A DNA stretch of 64,000 bases from Streptomyces huiliensis (GTDB taxonomy: Bacteria > Actinomycetota > Actinomycetes > Streptomycetales > Streptomycetaceae), in assembly GCF_020037025.1 (NCBI RefSeq), contig NZ_JAIQLH010000036.1, positions 1 to 64,000 of the forward strand, read 5' to 3'. Each line of letters opens with the position of its first letter. Position 1 is the first letter of the stretch. Made by a program: the position numbers and the translations under genes. Below the pieces are notes generated by a model that saw only the letters and a list, made by a program, of their open reading frames with translations, did not search any database and was not told the DNA's origin. Positions 40,758-49,771 of the stretch are shown in pieces.

Positions 40758-42131
40758 TCACCTCACCCGCCCACCCCGCACCACCCCCCGATACCACTCA
40801 CCACTCCCCTTCACCGTCCGCGACAACGTCGCGTAATCGACGTACACGATCCCGAACCGCTTGCTGTACCCGTACGCCCACTCGAAGTTGTCGAGCAACG
40901 ACCACACGAAGTACCCCCACACATCCGCCCCGTCCCCCAACGCCCGCAGGACGGCGTTGAGATGCCCGCGCAGGTAGGCGATGCGGTCGAGATCGCGCAC
41001 GGCCCCCCGGCCGTCCAACGCGTCGTCGTACGCCGCGCCGTTCTCGGAGACGGCGAGCGGGAGGCCGGGGGCCTCGCGGGTGAAGTGCAGGAGGAGGTCG
41101 TAGAGGCCGCTCGGGTCGACGGTCCAGTCCATGGCCGTGCGGGGCCCCGGCGGCTGGTGGAAGGCGACGCCTTGGGCGCCGGGGTAGGGCGAAGGCGCAG
41201 GTGAGGGGCGGTTGTCAGTGGCGGCTGATACAACGGACGGCGTGTAGTAGTTGATGCCGAGCCAGTCCAGGGGGTGCTTGATGACGGAGGTGTCGCCGTC
41301 GCGGACGAACGACCAGTCCGTGATCCCGGCCGTGTCGTCGATCAGGTCGGCGGGGTACGCGCCGTGGAGCATGGGCCCGGTGAAGATACGGGTGGAGAGC
41401 GCGTCGATACGCCGCTGAGCGTCCAGGTCGGCGGGTGACCGGGTGCGGGCCCGGACGGCGTTCGGGTTGAGGACGACCGCGACGCGCGCCCGGCGCGGCA
41501 GGACGGCGCGGAGCGCCTGGGCGCCCAGCCCGTGGGCGAGGTTGAGGTGGTGCGCGGCCCGCAGGGCGGCGGCGTCGTCGGTGCGGCCGGGGGCGTGCAC
41601 CCCCGAGGCGTAGCCCAGGAAGGCGCTGCACCAGGGCTCGTTGAGGGTGGCCCAGGAGTCGACCCGGTCGCCCAGCGCCCGGGCGACGAGTTCGGCGTAG
41701 TCGGCGAACCGGTACGCGGTCTCGCGGGCCGGCCAGCCGCCCGCCGTCTCCAGCTCCTGGGGCAGGTCCCAGTGGTAGAGGGTCAGGACGGGCTTGATGC
41801 CGTGGGCGAGGAGCTCGTCGGCGAGCCGGCGGTAGAAGTCGAGGCCGCGGGGGGAGGCGGGCCCGCTGCCGGTGGGCTGGACGCGGGGCCAGGAGACGGA
41901 GAAGCGGTAGGCGCCCAGGCCGAGGTCGGACATCAGGCGGACGTCCTCGGCGTACCGGTGGTAGTGGTCGGTGGCCGTGTCGCCGGTGTCGCCGTTCAGC
42001 ACCTTGCCGGGTGTGCGGCTGAAGGTGTCCCAGATGGAAGGGGTGCGGCCGTCCTCGCGGACCGCGCCCTCCACCTGGTACGCGGCGGTCGCGGCGCCCC
42101 AGACGAAGCCGGGAGGGAAGGTCGTGGGCAT
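40758..42131 (-). CDS. bglC: GH1 beta-glucosidase (BglC-type)
   Basis: A 457-residue cytosolic family 1 glycosidase that would hydrolyse imported cello-oligosaccharides to glucose. Motifs are the N-terminal F[13 protein letters not shown], the acid/base T-L-N-E-P and the nucleophile S-E-N-G-A, plus W-S-L-L-D-N-F-E-W near the end. The ATG at 42131 has CGGAG seven bases upstream; a GTG at 42137 is possible. It is the last gene after a CebEFG-like transporter on the same strand, 53 bases from the permease gene, as in the Streptomyces ceb locus. Confidence 0.87.
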   Translation of the reverse strand: MPTTFPPGFVWGAATAAYQVEGAVREDGRTPSIWDTFSRTPGKVLNGDTGDTATDHYHRYAEDVRLMSDLGLGAYRFSVSWPRVQPTGSGPASPRGLDFYRRLADELLAHGIKPVLTLYHWDLPQELETAGGWPARETAYRFADYAELVARALGDRVDSWATLNEPWCSAFLGYASGVHAPGRTDDAAALRAAHHLNLAHGLGAQALRAVLPRRARVAVVLNPNAVRARTRSPADLDAQRRIDALSTRIFTGPMLHGAYPADLIDDTAGITDWSFVRDGDTSVIKHPLDWLGINYYTPSVVSAATDNRPSPAPSPYPGAQGVAFHQPPGPRTAMDWTVDPSGLYDLLLHFTREAPGLPLAVSENGAAYDDALDGRGAVRDLDRIAYLRGHLNAVLRALGDGADVWGYFVWSLLDNFEWAYGYSKRFGIVYVDYATLSRTVKGSGEWYRGVVRGGRVR

Positions 42132-42183
42132 GAACACGCTCCGAAGGGGAGGGAGTGGGGAGATGACGGAGTCGGCACGGGGG

Positions 42184-43035
42184 TCAGCCCTTGACCGCGC
42201 CGCGCATGATGCCGCCGACGATGTGCCGTCCGAACAGGGCGAGGACGAGCAGCAGCGGCAGCGTGCCGAGCAGTGCCCCGGCCATCACGACGGCCTGGTC
42301 GGGCACGTAGCCGCGGCCGAGGCCGGTGAGGGCCACCTGGACGGTCGGGTTGTCCTGGGTCAGCGCGATCACCGGCCAGAAGAAGTCGTTCCAGGACTGG
42401 ACGAAGGAGAGCATCCCGAGCACCGCCATCGCCGGCCGGGCGACCGGGAGGACGACGTGCCGGACGACGCGCAGGCTGTTCGCGCCGTCGATCCGGGCGG
42501 CCTCGATCAGCTCGGTGGGCAGCGCCTCCACGAGGTACTGCCGCATGAAGAACACGCCGAACGCGCTGACCAGAGTGGGCAGCACCACCGTCGGCAGCCG
42601 GTCGGTCCAGCCCAGCTCCGCGACGACCATGAACAAGGGGACGACGGAGAGCTGCGGGGGCACCATCATCGTGCCGATCACCACCGCCAGCAGGGCGTTC
42701 CGCCCCCGGAACCGCAGTTTGGCGAAGGCGAAGCCGGCGAGGGTGCAGAAGAGGACGGTGCCCAGGGCGACACTGCCGGCGACCAGGGTGGTGTTGAGCA
42801 GGGCCAGGCCCAGGTTGGCGTCGCTCCACGCGATGCCCAGGTTGTGCGCGAGGTTGCCGCCGAACCGGAGGGGCGGCGGAGTGTGTGCCAGCCGGGTGTT
42901 GTCGTGCGAGGCGGCGACGGCCGTCCAGACCAGGGGCAGGACCGAGAGTGCGGTGAAGAGGCCGAGCGCGGTGTAGCCGAACGGTCCGGTGCGCGGGCGT
43001 CCGCCGGCCGGTGTGGGAGTGACGGGGGCGGGCAC
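42184..43035 (-). CDS. cebG: sugar ABC transporter permease, CebG-like
   Basis: A 283-residue MalG-type inner-membrane permease with six helices. The cytoplasmic EAA loop reads [14 protein letters not shown] near residues 190-205. It pairs with the MalF-type protein encoded just upstream to form the channel. No ATPase gene is in this operon; Streptomyces carbohydrate importers of this type share the MsiK ATPase encoded elsewhere (established). GTG start. Confidence 0.87.
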   Translation of the reverse strand: MPAPVTPTPAGGRPRTGPFGYTALGLFTALSVLPLVWTAVAASHDNTRLAHTPPPLRFGGNLAHNLGIAWSDANLGLALLNTTLVAGSVALGTVLFCTLAGFAFAKLRFRGRNALLAVVIGTMMVPPQLSVVPLFMVVAELGWTDRLPTVVLPTLVSAFGVFFMRQYLVEALPTELIEAARIDGANSLRVVRHVVLPVARPAMAVLGMLSFVQSWNDFFWPVIALTQDNPTVQVALTGLGRGYVPDQAVVMAGALLGTLPLLLVLALFGRHIVGGIMRGAVKG

Positions 43036-43044
43036 GGCGGCTCC

Positions 43045-44046
43045 TCAGTGGTCCGTGCGCAGCAGGCGGGCGAGCAGCCCACCCACGGCGGCGACCAGCA
43101 GCAGGATCAGGAACATGGCCCAGGCCACGGCGGAGGCCCGGCCCAGGTGGAAGCCGAACCACCCCTGCTCGTACAGGTAGAGGCCCAGGGTCTGGAACTG
43201 GTGCGAGGCCCCGCCCTTCTGCCCGGCCGCCCCGCCGAACAGCAGCGGCTCGCCGAACAGCTGCGTCGCCCCGATCGTCGAGACGACGACGGTGAACAGG
43301 ATCGTCGGCCGCAGCGACGGCACGGTGACGTGCGCGAACTGGCGCACCCGCGAGGCGCCGTCCAGCGCCGCCGACTCGTACAGCTCGTCGGGGATCGCCT
43401 GCATCGCGGCCAGGTAGATCAGCGCGTTGTAGCCCGTCCACCGCCACACGACGATCGAGGAGACGGCGAGCCGCGAGCTCCACGTGCCGTTCTGCCAGTC
43501 CACCGGGTCGACCCCGGCCAGCCCCAGCACCCAGTTGACCAGCCCGTAGTCCCGGCCGTAGAGGAGGACGAAGACCAGGGTGGCGGCGGCGACGGAGGTG
43601 GCGTACGGGGTGAGCAGGGCGACGCGCCAGAAGGTGGCGGCCCGCAGCCGCTGGTGCAGCAGGTGGGCGAGAGCGAGCGCCATGAGGAGCTGGGGGACGG
43701 TCGAGAGCACGCCGATGGTGAAGGTGTTGCCCAGCGCGTTCCAGAAGAACTCGTCGTGCAGCAGCCGGAGGTAGTTGCGCGCCCCGGCCCACTCCGGCCG
43801 GTTCATGTCCGTGAGTTCGAGCCGGTGCAGTGAGGCCCAGCCGGTCCAGAGGAGGGGGAAGAGACCGAATGCGGAGAAGAACAGGAAGAACGGCGCCACG
43901 AACGCGTACGGGCTCCAGCGCACGTCCCACCGGTGACGGCGGACGCGCCGGGCGGCACCGCGGTCGCGGGCGGGCGGGGTGCGCGCCGGGCCCGGGGCCG
44001 GCTCCGCGTCCGGCTCCTCGACGGTGGTGGGCGACGCGGCGGTCAT
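43045..44046 (-). CDS. cebF: sugar ABC transporter permease, CebF-like
   Basis: A 333-residue MalF-type permease with six helices. A basic N-terminal arm of about 45 residues precedes P-F-F-L-F-F-S-A-F-G-L-F-P. The EAA loop is E-S-A-A-L-D-G-A-S-R-V-R-Q-F. The ATG overlaps the stop of the binding-protein gene by four bases. The C-terminus ends nine bases before the second permease gene. The three genes and bglC form one transcription unit. Confidence 0.87.
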   Translation of the reverse strand: MTAASPTTVEEPDAEPAPGPARTPPARDRGAARRVRRHRWDVRWSPYAFVAPFFLFFSAFGLFPLLWTGWASLHRLELTDMNRPEWAGARNYLRLLHDEFFWNALGNTFTIGVLSTVPQLLMALALAHLLHQRLRAATFWRVALLTPYATSVAAATLVFVLLYGRDYGLVNWVLGLAGVDPVDWQNGTWSSRLAVSSIVVWRWTGYNALIYLAAMQAIPDELYESAALDGASRVRQFAHVTVPSLRPTILFTVVVSTIGATQLFGEPLLFGGAAGQKGGASHQFQTLGLYLYEQGWFGFHLGRASAVAWAMFLILLLVAAVGGLLARLLRTDH

Positions 44047-45347
44047 TCGTCCACCGCGTTGTGGATCTCCTTCTGGGCCGCCGCCCAGGCCGCCCGCGGG
44101 TCCCTGCCCTGCTGCTCGACCTGCGGGATGCCGACGTCGGTGAAGGCGGTGCCGATCTGCTGCTCGTGCGGCCCGATCACCAGCGTGGGCGCGTCCACGG
44201 CGGCCCGGGCGAAGATCCGCGCGACGGGCGCGTCCCCGAAGTAGGGGTTCCGCGCGTCCCGCAGCTCCGGCATGCCGTACGAGGCGGGGGTGGAGGGGAA
44301 GCTCGACTGCCGGGCGAAGAGCTTCGCCTGCTGCGCGGGCGCGGTCAGCCAGACGGCGAGCGCCACGGCCTCCGCCCGGTGCCGGGCGGCCGTCGGCACG
44401 GTGAGGAAGGAGCCGCCCCAGCTGGCCGGCCGGGGCGCCGCCGCCACGTCCCAGCGGCCGCGGCCCGCGTCCCCCGACTTCTCCTTGATGTAGCCGAGCA
44501 TCCACGGCGGGCAGGCGACGGTGGCGAAGCGGCCGTTCGCGTACGCCTGGTCCCAGGGCTTCTCGAACTGCCTCAGCCGCGCGGTCAGCCCCTCGCGGGC
44601 CGCCCGCACCGCCAGGTCCCAGGCCGTCCGGAGGGCGGGGCCGCCGGCGTGGAGCGGGCGGCCGGACCGGTCGTAGTAGCGCTCGGGATAGCCGTGGATG
44701 GCGGCGTTGTAGACGCCCGCGGCCGAGTCGGTGAAGACCGTGCCCGCCGGGGCCCGCTTCCGGTAGGCGCGGCCGACGTCGAGGTACTTCCGCCAGTCGC
44801 CGGCCCACAGCCGGCCGACGGCCTCCCGGTCCGTGGGCAGTCCGGCCCGGCGGAAGAGGTCCTTGCGGTAGCAGACGGCGATCGGCCCGATGTCCGTGCC
44901 GAGCCCGACCGTCCGGCCGTCGGGGGCGGTGGCCTGTGCCCACTTCCACCCGAGCCAGTCCGTCCGGCGCACGCCCGCCGCCCGGCCCAGGTCCGCCAGC
45001 CGCCGGCCCTGGCCCGCCGCCAGGTCGTGCACGGTGCCGACCTCGACGGCCTGGACGTCCGCCAGCCCGCTGCCGGTCACCAGGTGCGTCAGGAACTGCG
45101 GGAAGTAGGTGTCGCTCCGCTCGATCACGTTCTCCTTGATCCGGATCCCCGGGTGCAGCCGCTCGTACTCGGCGTACAGGCCGGCCTGCCGGTAGCCGAA
45201 GACCCCGAAGGTGCCGACGGAGAGCGTGGTCCGCCCGTCGTCCTCGGCCGCGCAGCCGGTGAGCGCCGCGGCCAGGAGCACAGCGGAGGCCAGGACCGCC
45301 CGTAGCCTCCGGGCCCGGGGGCGCCGTCCGTGCGTGCCGCCGCGCAT
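44043..45347 (-). CDS. cebE: sugar-binding lipoprotein, CebE-like
   Basis: A 434-residue extracellular solute-binding protein (family 1). The lipoprotein signal ends in L-T-G-C. Similarity in wording to CebE of other streptomycetes is seen at I-R-I-K-E-N-V, V-E-V-G-T-V, and V-G-L-G-T-D-I-G-P-I-A-V-C-Y-R with A-G-L-P-T-D. CebE binds cellobiose and cellotriose, but a related ligand is possible. The ATG at 45347 has GGAGGAGG. It is first in the operon. A cebR regulator gene, usually next door, is not in the adjacent DNA. Confidence 0.82.
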   Translation of the reverse strand: MRGGTHGRRPRARRLRAVLASAVLLAAALTGCAAEDDGRTTLSVGTFGVFGYRQAGLYAEYERLHPGIRIKENVIERSDTYFPQFLTHLVTGSGLADVQAVEVGTVHDLAAGQGRRLADLGRAAGVRRTDWLGWKWAQATAPDGRTVGLGTDIGPIAVCYRKDLFRRAGLPTDREAVGRLWAGDWRKYLDVGRAYRKRAPAGTVFTDSAAGVYNAAIHGYPERYYDRSGRPLHAGGPALRTAWDLAVRAAREGLTARLRQFEKPWDQAYANGRFATVACPPWMLGYIKEKSGDAGRGRWDVAAAPRPASWGGSFLTVPTAARHRAEAVALAVWLTAPAQQAKLFARQSSFPSTPASYGMPELRDARNPYFGDAPVARIFARAAVDAPTLVIGPHEQQIGTAFTDVGIPQVEQQGRDPRAAWAAAQKEIHNAVDE

Positions 45348-45625
45348 GCCTCCTCCTGGTGCCGTGGCCGGGCCGGGAACCCCGCCTCGCGGCCGGCCCG
45401 CCAAGGGGCGTGCCGGACCGGAGTATTGGGCGATTCCGGGCTGCCCCGAGACTTGCCGCAACCTGGCGTAGTGTCAAGGACGCGCTGCGTGACGTGACGT
45501 GGGGGGTGAAAGGGAGGGGAGTGACGTCTTCGGCGTGTCGTGGCCGTGGCGCGGCGGGAGCCCGCAGGGACTGACGGCCATTCGGGCGCTGGTGCGAGTG
45601 CGGGCGCAGATGCAGGCAGGGAAAC
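45348..45625. other. promoter region of the ceb-like operon, no gene
   Basis: On the minus strand a TTGACA lies at 45472-45477 and AAGTCT at 45449-45454 with a 17-base spacer, about 100 bases before cebE. The -10 is weak. The CebR operator TGGGAGCGCTCCCA is not present here. No coding sequence is supported. Confidence 0.45.
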
Positions 45626-45667
45626 GCCGAAGGCCCCGACCCGGTTTCCCAGATCAGGGCCTTCGGC
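45626..45667 (-). terminator. terminator of tRNA-His
   Basis: GCCGAAGGCC and GGCCTTCGGC form a 10-bp stem, seven bases after the tRNA on the minus strand. A GTTTCCC follows. Confidence 0.75.
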
Positions 45668-45673
45668 TCTGAG

Positions 45674-45746
45674 GGTGAGTAACGGGACTCGAACCCGCGA
45701 CATCCTGGACCACAACCAGGTGCTCTACCAGCTGAGCTATACCCAC
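45674..45746 (-). tRNA. tRNA-His (anticodon GUG)
   Basis: 73 bases. The acceptor arms GTGGGTA/TACTCAC have a G-U pair and discriminator C, and the G at -1 needed by histidyl-tRNA synthetase is encoded (base 45747). The anticodon stem CCTGG/CCAGG encloses T-T-G-T-G-G-T, anticodon GUG. Confidence 0.96.
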
Positions 45747-45887
45747 CATGTCCGGCGTTTGTTTCCGTGTTTCCCACCGGCCGAGAAGAAGTCTACAGGG
45801 TCCGGAGGGGTGCTCGCTCCCGGCTTTCGCCGTGCCGGGAGCGAGCTGCGTCACTCTGCCGGAGCCCCTGTCGGGATCCCGACCGAA

Positions 45888-46502
45888 CTACGACTGAACA
45901 GGAAGGACGTGCTTGGCCGCGATCGTCTTCGCCGTGTCGGAGTCCGGGCCGGGCTGCGGCACGAAGATCGCCTCGCGGTAGTAGCGGAGCTCGGCGATCG
46001 ACTCGCGGATGTCGGCGAGGGCCCGGTGGTTGCCGGCCTTCTTCGGGCTGGCGAAGTAGGCCCGGGGGAACCAGCGCCGGGACAGCTCCTTCACCGACGA
46101 GACGTCGACGATGCGGTAGTGCAGGTGCTTCTCCAGCTCCGGCATGTCCCGCAGCAGGAAGCCGCGGTCGGTGCCGACCGAGTTTCCGCACAGCGGGGCC
46201 TTGCCCGGCTCCGGGACGTACTCGCGGATGTACGCCAGGACCTGCCGCTCCGCTTCCTCGAGCGTCGTCCCGCCGTCCAGTTCGTCGAGCAGCCCGGAAG
46301 CCGTGTGCATCTGGCGCACCACCTCGGGCATGGTGGTCAGGGCCTCGGCGGGCGGGCGGATGACGATGTCCACACCGTCGCCGAGGATGTTCAGCTCGGA
46401 GTCGGTGACCAGGGCGGCCACCTCGATGAGCGCGTCGGTCGACAGCGAGAGCCCGGTCATCTCGCAGTCGATCCACACCATGCGATCGTTCATGGAACTC
46501 AC
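45888..46502 (-). CDS. orn: oligoribonuclease
   Basis: A 204-residue DEDDh exonuclease that degrades 2- to 5-nt RNA and the c-di-GMP breakdown product pGpG. Catalytic acids are in W-I-D-C-E-M-T-G-L (D-x-E), the middle D-x in G-T-D-R, and N-H-R-A-L-A-D-I (His and Asp). The GTG at 46502 overlaps the adpA stop by four bases; an ATG at 46493 would give 201 residues. It is immediately downstream of adpA, and the pair is co-transcribed and developmentally important in Streptomyces griseus (recalled). A GGDEF/EAL gene elsewhere in the window adds functional interest. Confidence 0.95.
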   Translation of the reverse strand: MSSMNDRMVWIDCEMTGLSLSTDALIEVAALVTDSELNILGDGVDIVIRPPAEALTTMPEVVRQMHTASGLLDELDGGTTLEEAERQVLAYIREYVPEPGKAPLCGNSVGTDRGFLLRDMPELEKHLHYRIVDVSSVKELSRRWFPRAYFASPKKAGNHRALADIRESIAELRYYREAIFVPQPGPDSDTAKTIAAKHVLPVQS

Positions 46503-47851
46503 CCTACGGGGCGTTCCCGCTGGCCGGGCAGGTGCGGGCTGTACAGGTCGGTATCCGGCTTGCCCGGTTCCACGGCACCGGGGCCGTGGCCGAACCCGGC
46601 GTTCCCGGGTCCGTAGGGCACCCCGTGGCCGGGATGCCCGCCGTGCCCGCCGGGGTGCGGCGGACCGCCGAGCGGACCGGCCGTGGCGTGCGCGGCGGCC
46701 AGCGCCGTCCGTCTCAGTCCGACGACCGACGGCTCCCCGGACCGGGGCTCCATCGGCTCCGGACCGCCGAAGCGGTCACCCCGCCCGTCCCGGTCCGGCC
46801 GCTCGGGGCGCTCCGGCCGGCCGTCGGGGCCGCCCTGGGGCCGCCGCGCCCGGTAGGCCGCCCGGTACGCGGCCGGGGAGGACCCCAGCTGCCGCCGGAA
46901 GTGGCCGCGCAGGGCGACGGGCGAACGGAAACCGCAGCGCCCGGCGACCTCGTCCACGGAGTAGTCGGACGTCTCCAGCAGCCGCTGCGCCTGGAGCACC
47001 CGCTGGGTGATCAGCCACTGGAGCGGCGCGCTGCCGGTGAGCGAACGGAACCGGCGGTCGAAGGTGCGGCGGCTCATGTAGGCGCGGGCGGCCAGGGTCT
47101 CCACGTCGAACTGCTCGTGGAGGTGCTCCAGCGCCCAGGCGACGACCTCGGCGAGCGGGTCGGCGCCGATCTCCTCCGGTAAAGACCGGTCGAGGTAGCG
47201 CTCCTGGCCGCCACTGCGGCGCGGCGGTACGACGAGGCGTCGGGCGAGCGCCCCGGCGGCGTCCGCGCCGTGGTCGGTGCGGACGATGTGCAGGCACAGG
47301 TCGATGCCGGCCGCGGTGCCCGCGGAGGTCAGGACGTCACCGTCGTCGACGAAGAGCTCCCGTGGGTCCACGTGGACCGAGGGGTAGCGCTTGGCGAGCG
47401 TCGGCGCGTACATCCAGTGGGTGGTGGCGGGTCTGCCGTCGAGCAGGCCCGCGGCGGCCAGTACGAACGCACCGGTGCACAGCCCGACGATGCGGGCGCC
47501 TTCCTCGTGGGCGCGGCGCAGTGCGTCGAGGGCGGCGGGTGGCGGTGGCTGGGTGATGGACCGCCAGGCCGGTACGACGACGGTGCCGGCCCTGGAGAGC
47601 GCCTCCAGGCCGTACGGCGCGGTCAGTTCCAGACCGCCGGTCGTTCGCAATGGCACATCTTCGCCCGCGCAGACGAGCAGGCGATAACGGGGAACCCCGG
47701 CGTCCTGCCGGTCGATCCCGAATACGGAGAGCGGAATGGAGCTTTCGAAGATCGGGCCGCCGCTGAAAAGCAAAACGGCGACGATCTCCCGGCGGCGGCG
47801 TCCGGAGAGCTTGCGCACGGTCTCCGGTACGGTCGTGGAGTCCTGGCTCAT
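46499..47851 (-). CDS. adpA: AdpA, pleiotropic developmental transcription factor
   Basis: A 450-residue AraC/XylS-family regulator. Residues about 20-205 form a DJ-1/PfpI-like dimerisation domain, and about 235-330 contain two helix-turn-helix motifs (T-L-A-A-R-A-Y-M-S-R-R-T-F-D-R-R-F and the second V-A-L-R-G-H-F-R-R). A Gly/Pro/His-rich C-terminal tail follows. AdpA switches on aerial growth, secondary metabolism and extracellular proteases. A TTA leucine codon (residue 224, bases 47180-47182) lies between the two domains, placing translation under the bldA tRNA. The ATG at 47851 leaves a long upstream region. Gene order with orn is as in other streptomycetes. Confidence 0.97.
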   Translation of the reverse strand: MSQDSTTVPETVRKLSGRRRREIVAVLLFSGGPIFESSIPLSVFGIDRQDAGVPRYRLLVCAGEDVPLRTTGGLELTAPYGLEALSRAGTVVVPAWRSITQPPPPAALDALRRAHEEGARIVGLCTGAFVLAAAGLLDGRPATTHWMYAPTLAKRYPSVHVDPRELFVDDGDVLTSAGTAAGIDLCLHIVRTDHGADAAGALARRLVVPPRRSGGQERYLDRSLPEEIGADPLAEVVAWALEHLHEQFDVETLAARAYMSRRTFDRRFRSLTGSAPLQWLITQRVLQAQRLLETSDYSVDEVAGRCGFRSPVALRGHFRRQLGSSPAAYRAAYRARRPQGGPDGRPERPERPDRDGRGDRFGGPEPMEPRSGEPSVVGLRRTALAAAHATAGPLGGPPHPGGHGGHPGHGVPYGPGNAGFGHGPGAVEPGKPDTDLYSPHLPGQRERPVG

Positions 47852-48218
47852 GGCGCTAAGCCCCCCTCGGCGGTCGAGTCCTCTCGGTCCTGCACGTTTC
47901 CCCTCGGTCCTGAACGGTTCCCCCGCCGGTCATGGCCAAGATCGAATCTACTGGGTCGGATGTCGTCGTGGTGACCAGTTCACCATCCGGCTCTATGTCG
48001 ACATGACAACTTGGCGCGAAGCGTTCGATCACGAAGCGTTGCACTTGCAGGCCCTGCTGAAAAGTACGCCTCTCGGCTCTGCCCCAGCGTCGTAGGGATC
48101 AACCGCCCTCAGCGGTCCTTTCCTTGCTGGTCGCCCGGCTGTTGGGGGCTGGTCAGGCCAAGCGAGGGCCATCGGCCTGAAGTTGGCCGAAAACATACGG
48201 GTGTCGTCGTACAAAAAA
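47852..48218. other. adpA upstream regulatory region
   Basis: There is no gene in 367 bases. On the plus strand, ACATACGGG at 48193-48201 matches a half of the ArpA/gamma-butyrolactone receptor element described upstream of S. griseus adpA. TGGCGCGAAG at 48012-48021 fits the AdpA site TGGCSNGWWY at nine of ten positions, suggesting autoregulation. An AT-rich stretch near 48185-48225 is the most promoter-like DNA. These are inferences from motif matches. Confidence 0.45.
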
Positions 48219-48674
48219 TCAGTCGACGTACGTACTGGTGCCCGGATGGCGTGCGCCGCGGTGCGTACCGGTACCCGTGCGGCCGTGCCGGCCGCGGTGC
48301 GGGGCGGCGGGTGCGCCGGTCGGTTCGAGGGCCCGTCCGGGCCCTCCGTCGGGGGTCTCCTCGCGGCCCGCTTCGAGGGCGCCGGCCGTCCGCCCGCCTC
48401 GGATCGCCCGGGCGCCCCCGCCGCCTCGGCCGACGGCCCGCGGGGCCCGCCCGGCGGCCCGTTCGGAGCGGCGGAGCAGGGCGTGGCAGGCGCAGGTGAC
48501 CGCCACGAGGCCGGCGGCGCTGCCGGCCGCCCCGCCGAAGGAACGGCCGCACATCAGCAGGACGACGGGGACCAGGGCGCAGCTGAACGCCGCCCAGCGC
48601 ACGACGTCGCTCACCGGATCGGGCGATTCCCGGTCGGGTTCTGCGGCGTGGGCGTCGTCGCGGGTTCCGGGCAC
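48219..48674 (-). CDS. hypothetical small membrane protein, 151 residues
   Basis: Not recognised. The GTG at 48674 follows AGGGAG by seven bases. The N-terminal 20 residues are acidic. Two hydrophobic helices (about 28-50 and 52-70) carry four cysteines, and the last 70 residues are an Arg/Gly-rich disordered tail. It is upstream of adpA on the same strand, with the adpA control region between. Its C-terminal boundary is low complexity, so its exact length is uncertain. Confidence 0.6.
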   Translation of the reverse strand: MPGTRDDAHAAEPDRESPDPVSDVVRWAAFSCALVPVVLLMCGRSFGGAAGSAAGLVAVTCACHALLRRSERAAGRAPRAVGRGGGGARAIRGGRTAGALEAGREETPDGGPGRALEPTGAPAAPHRGRHGRTGTGTHRGARHPGTSTYVD

Positions 48675-49144
48675 GGAGCGGCTCCCTGGTGGCGGCTGCT
48701 GGCGGTAGTACAACGCCGGTCCGGCGTGTGGGTCACTCGGCGAACGGGCAGGGGTAGGGACACACGGGGCATTGCGCTGGGGGCAGCCCTCGTGCATGCT
48801 CCGGGGAACGCTCACCCGTCAGCCGTCACACCCGTCGAGGGGACACCGCGTGTCGCACCCGTCGTCCGGACGTCCGCCCCTCGGGGGTGGCCGTCGCAGG
48901 CGGGTGACCGCCGGCGTCTTCCGGCCCCGTTCGGCGGGCCGGCCTCTGGGCACCCGGCGGGCGGGGCCGTACCCTGGGGGGTAAGTCCTTGAAAAGATGA
49001 ATCCCGGACGGATTTTTGTCGCCGTACTGACATCCCCGCGGCTCCGCGGTGTCCCGTACGGCGGGAATTGTCCCTTCAGTCCGCCGAGCCCACCGCAGCC
49101 CACCGCCGACCCTCCGCAAGAGGACTTCCTTCGCCGAGACACCG
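48675..49144. other. 470-bp divergent intergenic region, no gene
   Basis: It separates the small membrane protein and the stress protein gene. Frames here are short Arg/Pro-rich shadows. A stretch TTGAAAAG at about 48988 and GATTTTTG near 49011 are AT-rich and might be promoter elements for the stress protein. A CGCGGCTCCGCGG hairpin-like sequence is at about 49037-49049. Confidence 0.5.
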
Positions 49145-49666
49145 ATGGCCGGTCACGAATTCTCCGAACCCGCGGACCGCAAGCGGATCGCCGATCAGAC
49201 GGCGCTTCCCGAAGCGGTGGAAGAAACACGTCATTCCTGCGATCCCGCGTTCCAGCACGGCGTCGTGGTGGGTTTCGACGGCTCCACGTCGAGCGAACGG
49301 GCGCTTGCTTATGCAATCGGCATGGCCCGGCGCTCCGGCTCGGGCCTGATCATCGTCCATGTGGCCAACCGGCTGCCGACGACCGTCTGGGCGGGCTGCG
49401 AACCGCCGGTCTTCGTGGACGTCCCCGACCACCGCACCGAGGTCCTGGGCCTCGAACTGGCCTGCGCCGACCACCTCTCCGAGGTGCCCTGGATCCTCGT
49501 CGAGCGGGGCGGGGACATCTGCCACGAACTGGAGGAGGTCGGGCGGGAGTACGCGGCCGACGCCATCGTGGTGGGCTCCACCCACGGCATCGTCGGCCGG
49601 ATCTTCGGCTCGGTGGCCGGCCGGCTGGCCCGGCGCGCGCAGCGGCCCGTCGTCGTCATCCCGTAG
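49145..49666 (+). CDS. universal stress protein family (UspA-like)
   Basis: A 173-residue UspA-domain protein. The ATP-binding loop G-S-T-H-G-I-V-G-R-I-F-G-S is near residues 143-155, with V-G-F-D-G-S-T-S at the first strand (about 42). UspA proteins bind ATP and act in stress or dormancy. The N-terminal 37 residues before the domain are polar. The ATG at 49145 is taken because the upstream frame is not protein-like; its ribosome site is weak. It converges with glmS across a strong terminator. Confidence 0.85.
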   Translation: MAGHEFSEPADRKRIADQTALPEAVEETRHSCDPAFQHGVVVGFDGSTSSERALAYAIGMARRSGSGLIIVHVANRLPTTVWAGCEPPVFVDVPDHRTEVLGLELACADHLSEVPWILVERGGDICHELEEVGREYAADAIVVGSTHGIVGRIFGSVAGRLARRAQRPVVVIP

Positions 49667-49716
49667 CGGCCGCCGTCCGCGCTGGGGGGCAACTCCCGTC
49701 GCCCGTACCGAAATGA

Positions 49717-49758
49717 CGGAACGCCGGCTCTCCCCACCCGGGAAGAGCCGGCGTTCCG
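49717..49758. terminator. bidirectional terminator between the Usp gene and glmS
   Basis: CGGAACGCCGGCTCT at 49717-49731 pairs perfectly with AGAGCCGGCGTTCCG at 49744-49758, a 15-bp stem and 12-base loop between two convergent genes. Confidence 0.9.
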
Positions 49759-49771
49759 CGTGTCCGGAGGA

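Noticed and set aside
45348-45673. A hidden or decayed cebR gene before cebE
   Set aside because: Only 326 bases are available and no LacI-type helix-turn-helix or fragment is readable in any frame.
48826-49119. Short open frames in the gap before the stress protein gene
   Set aside because: No ribosome site, Arg/Pro-rich, overlapping in several phases.
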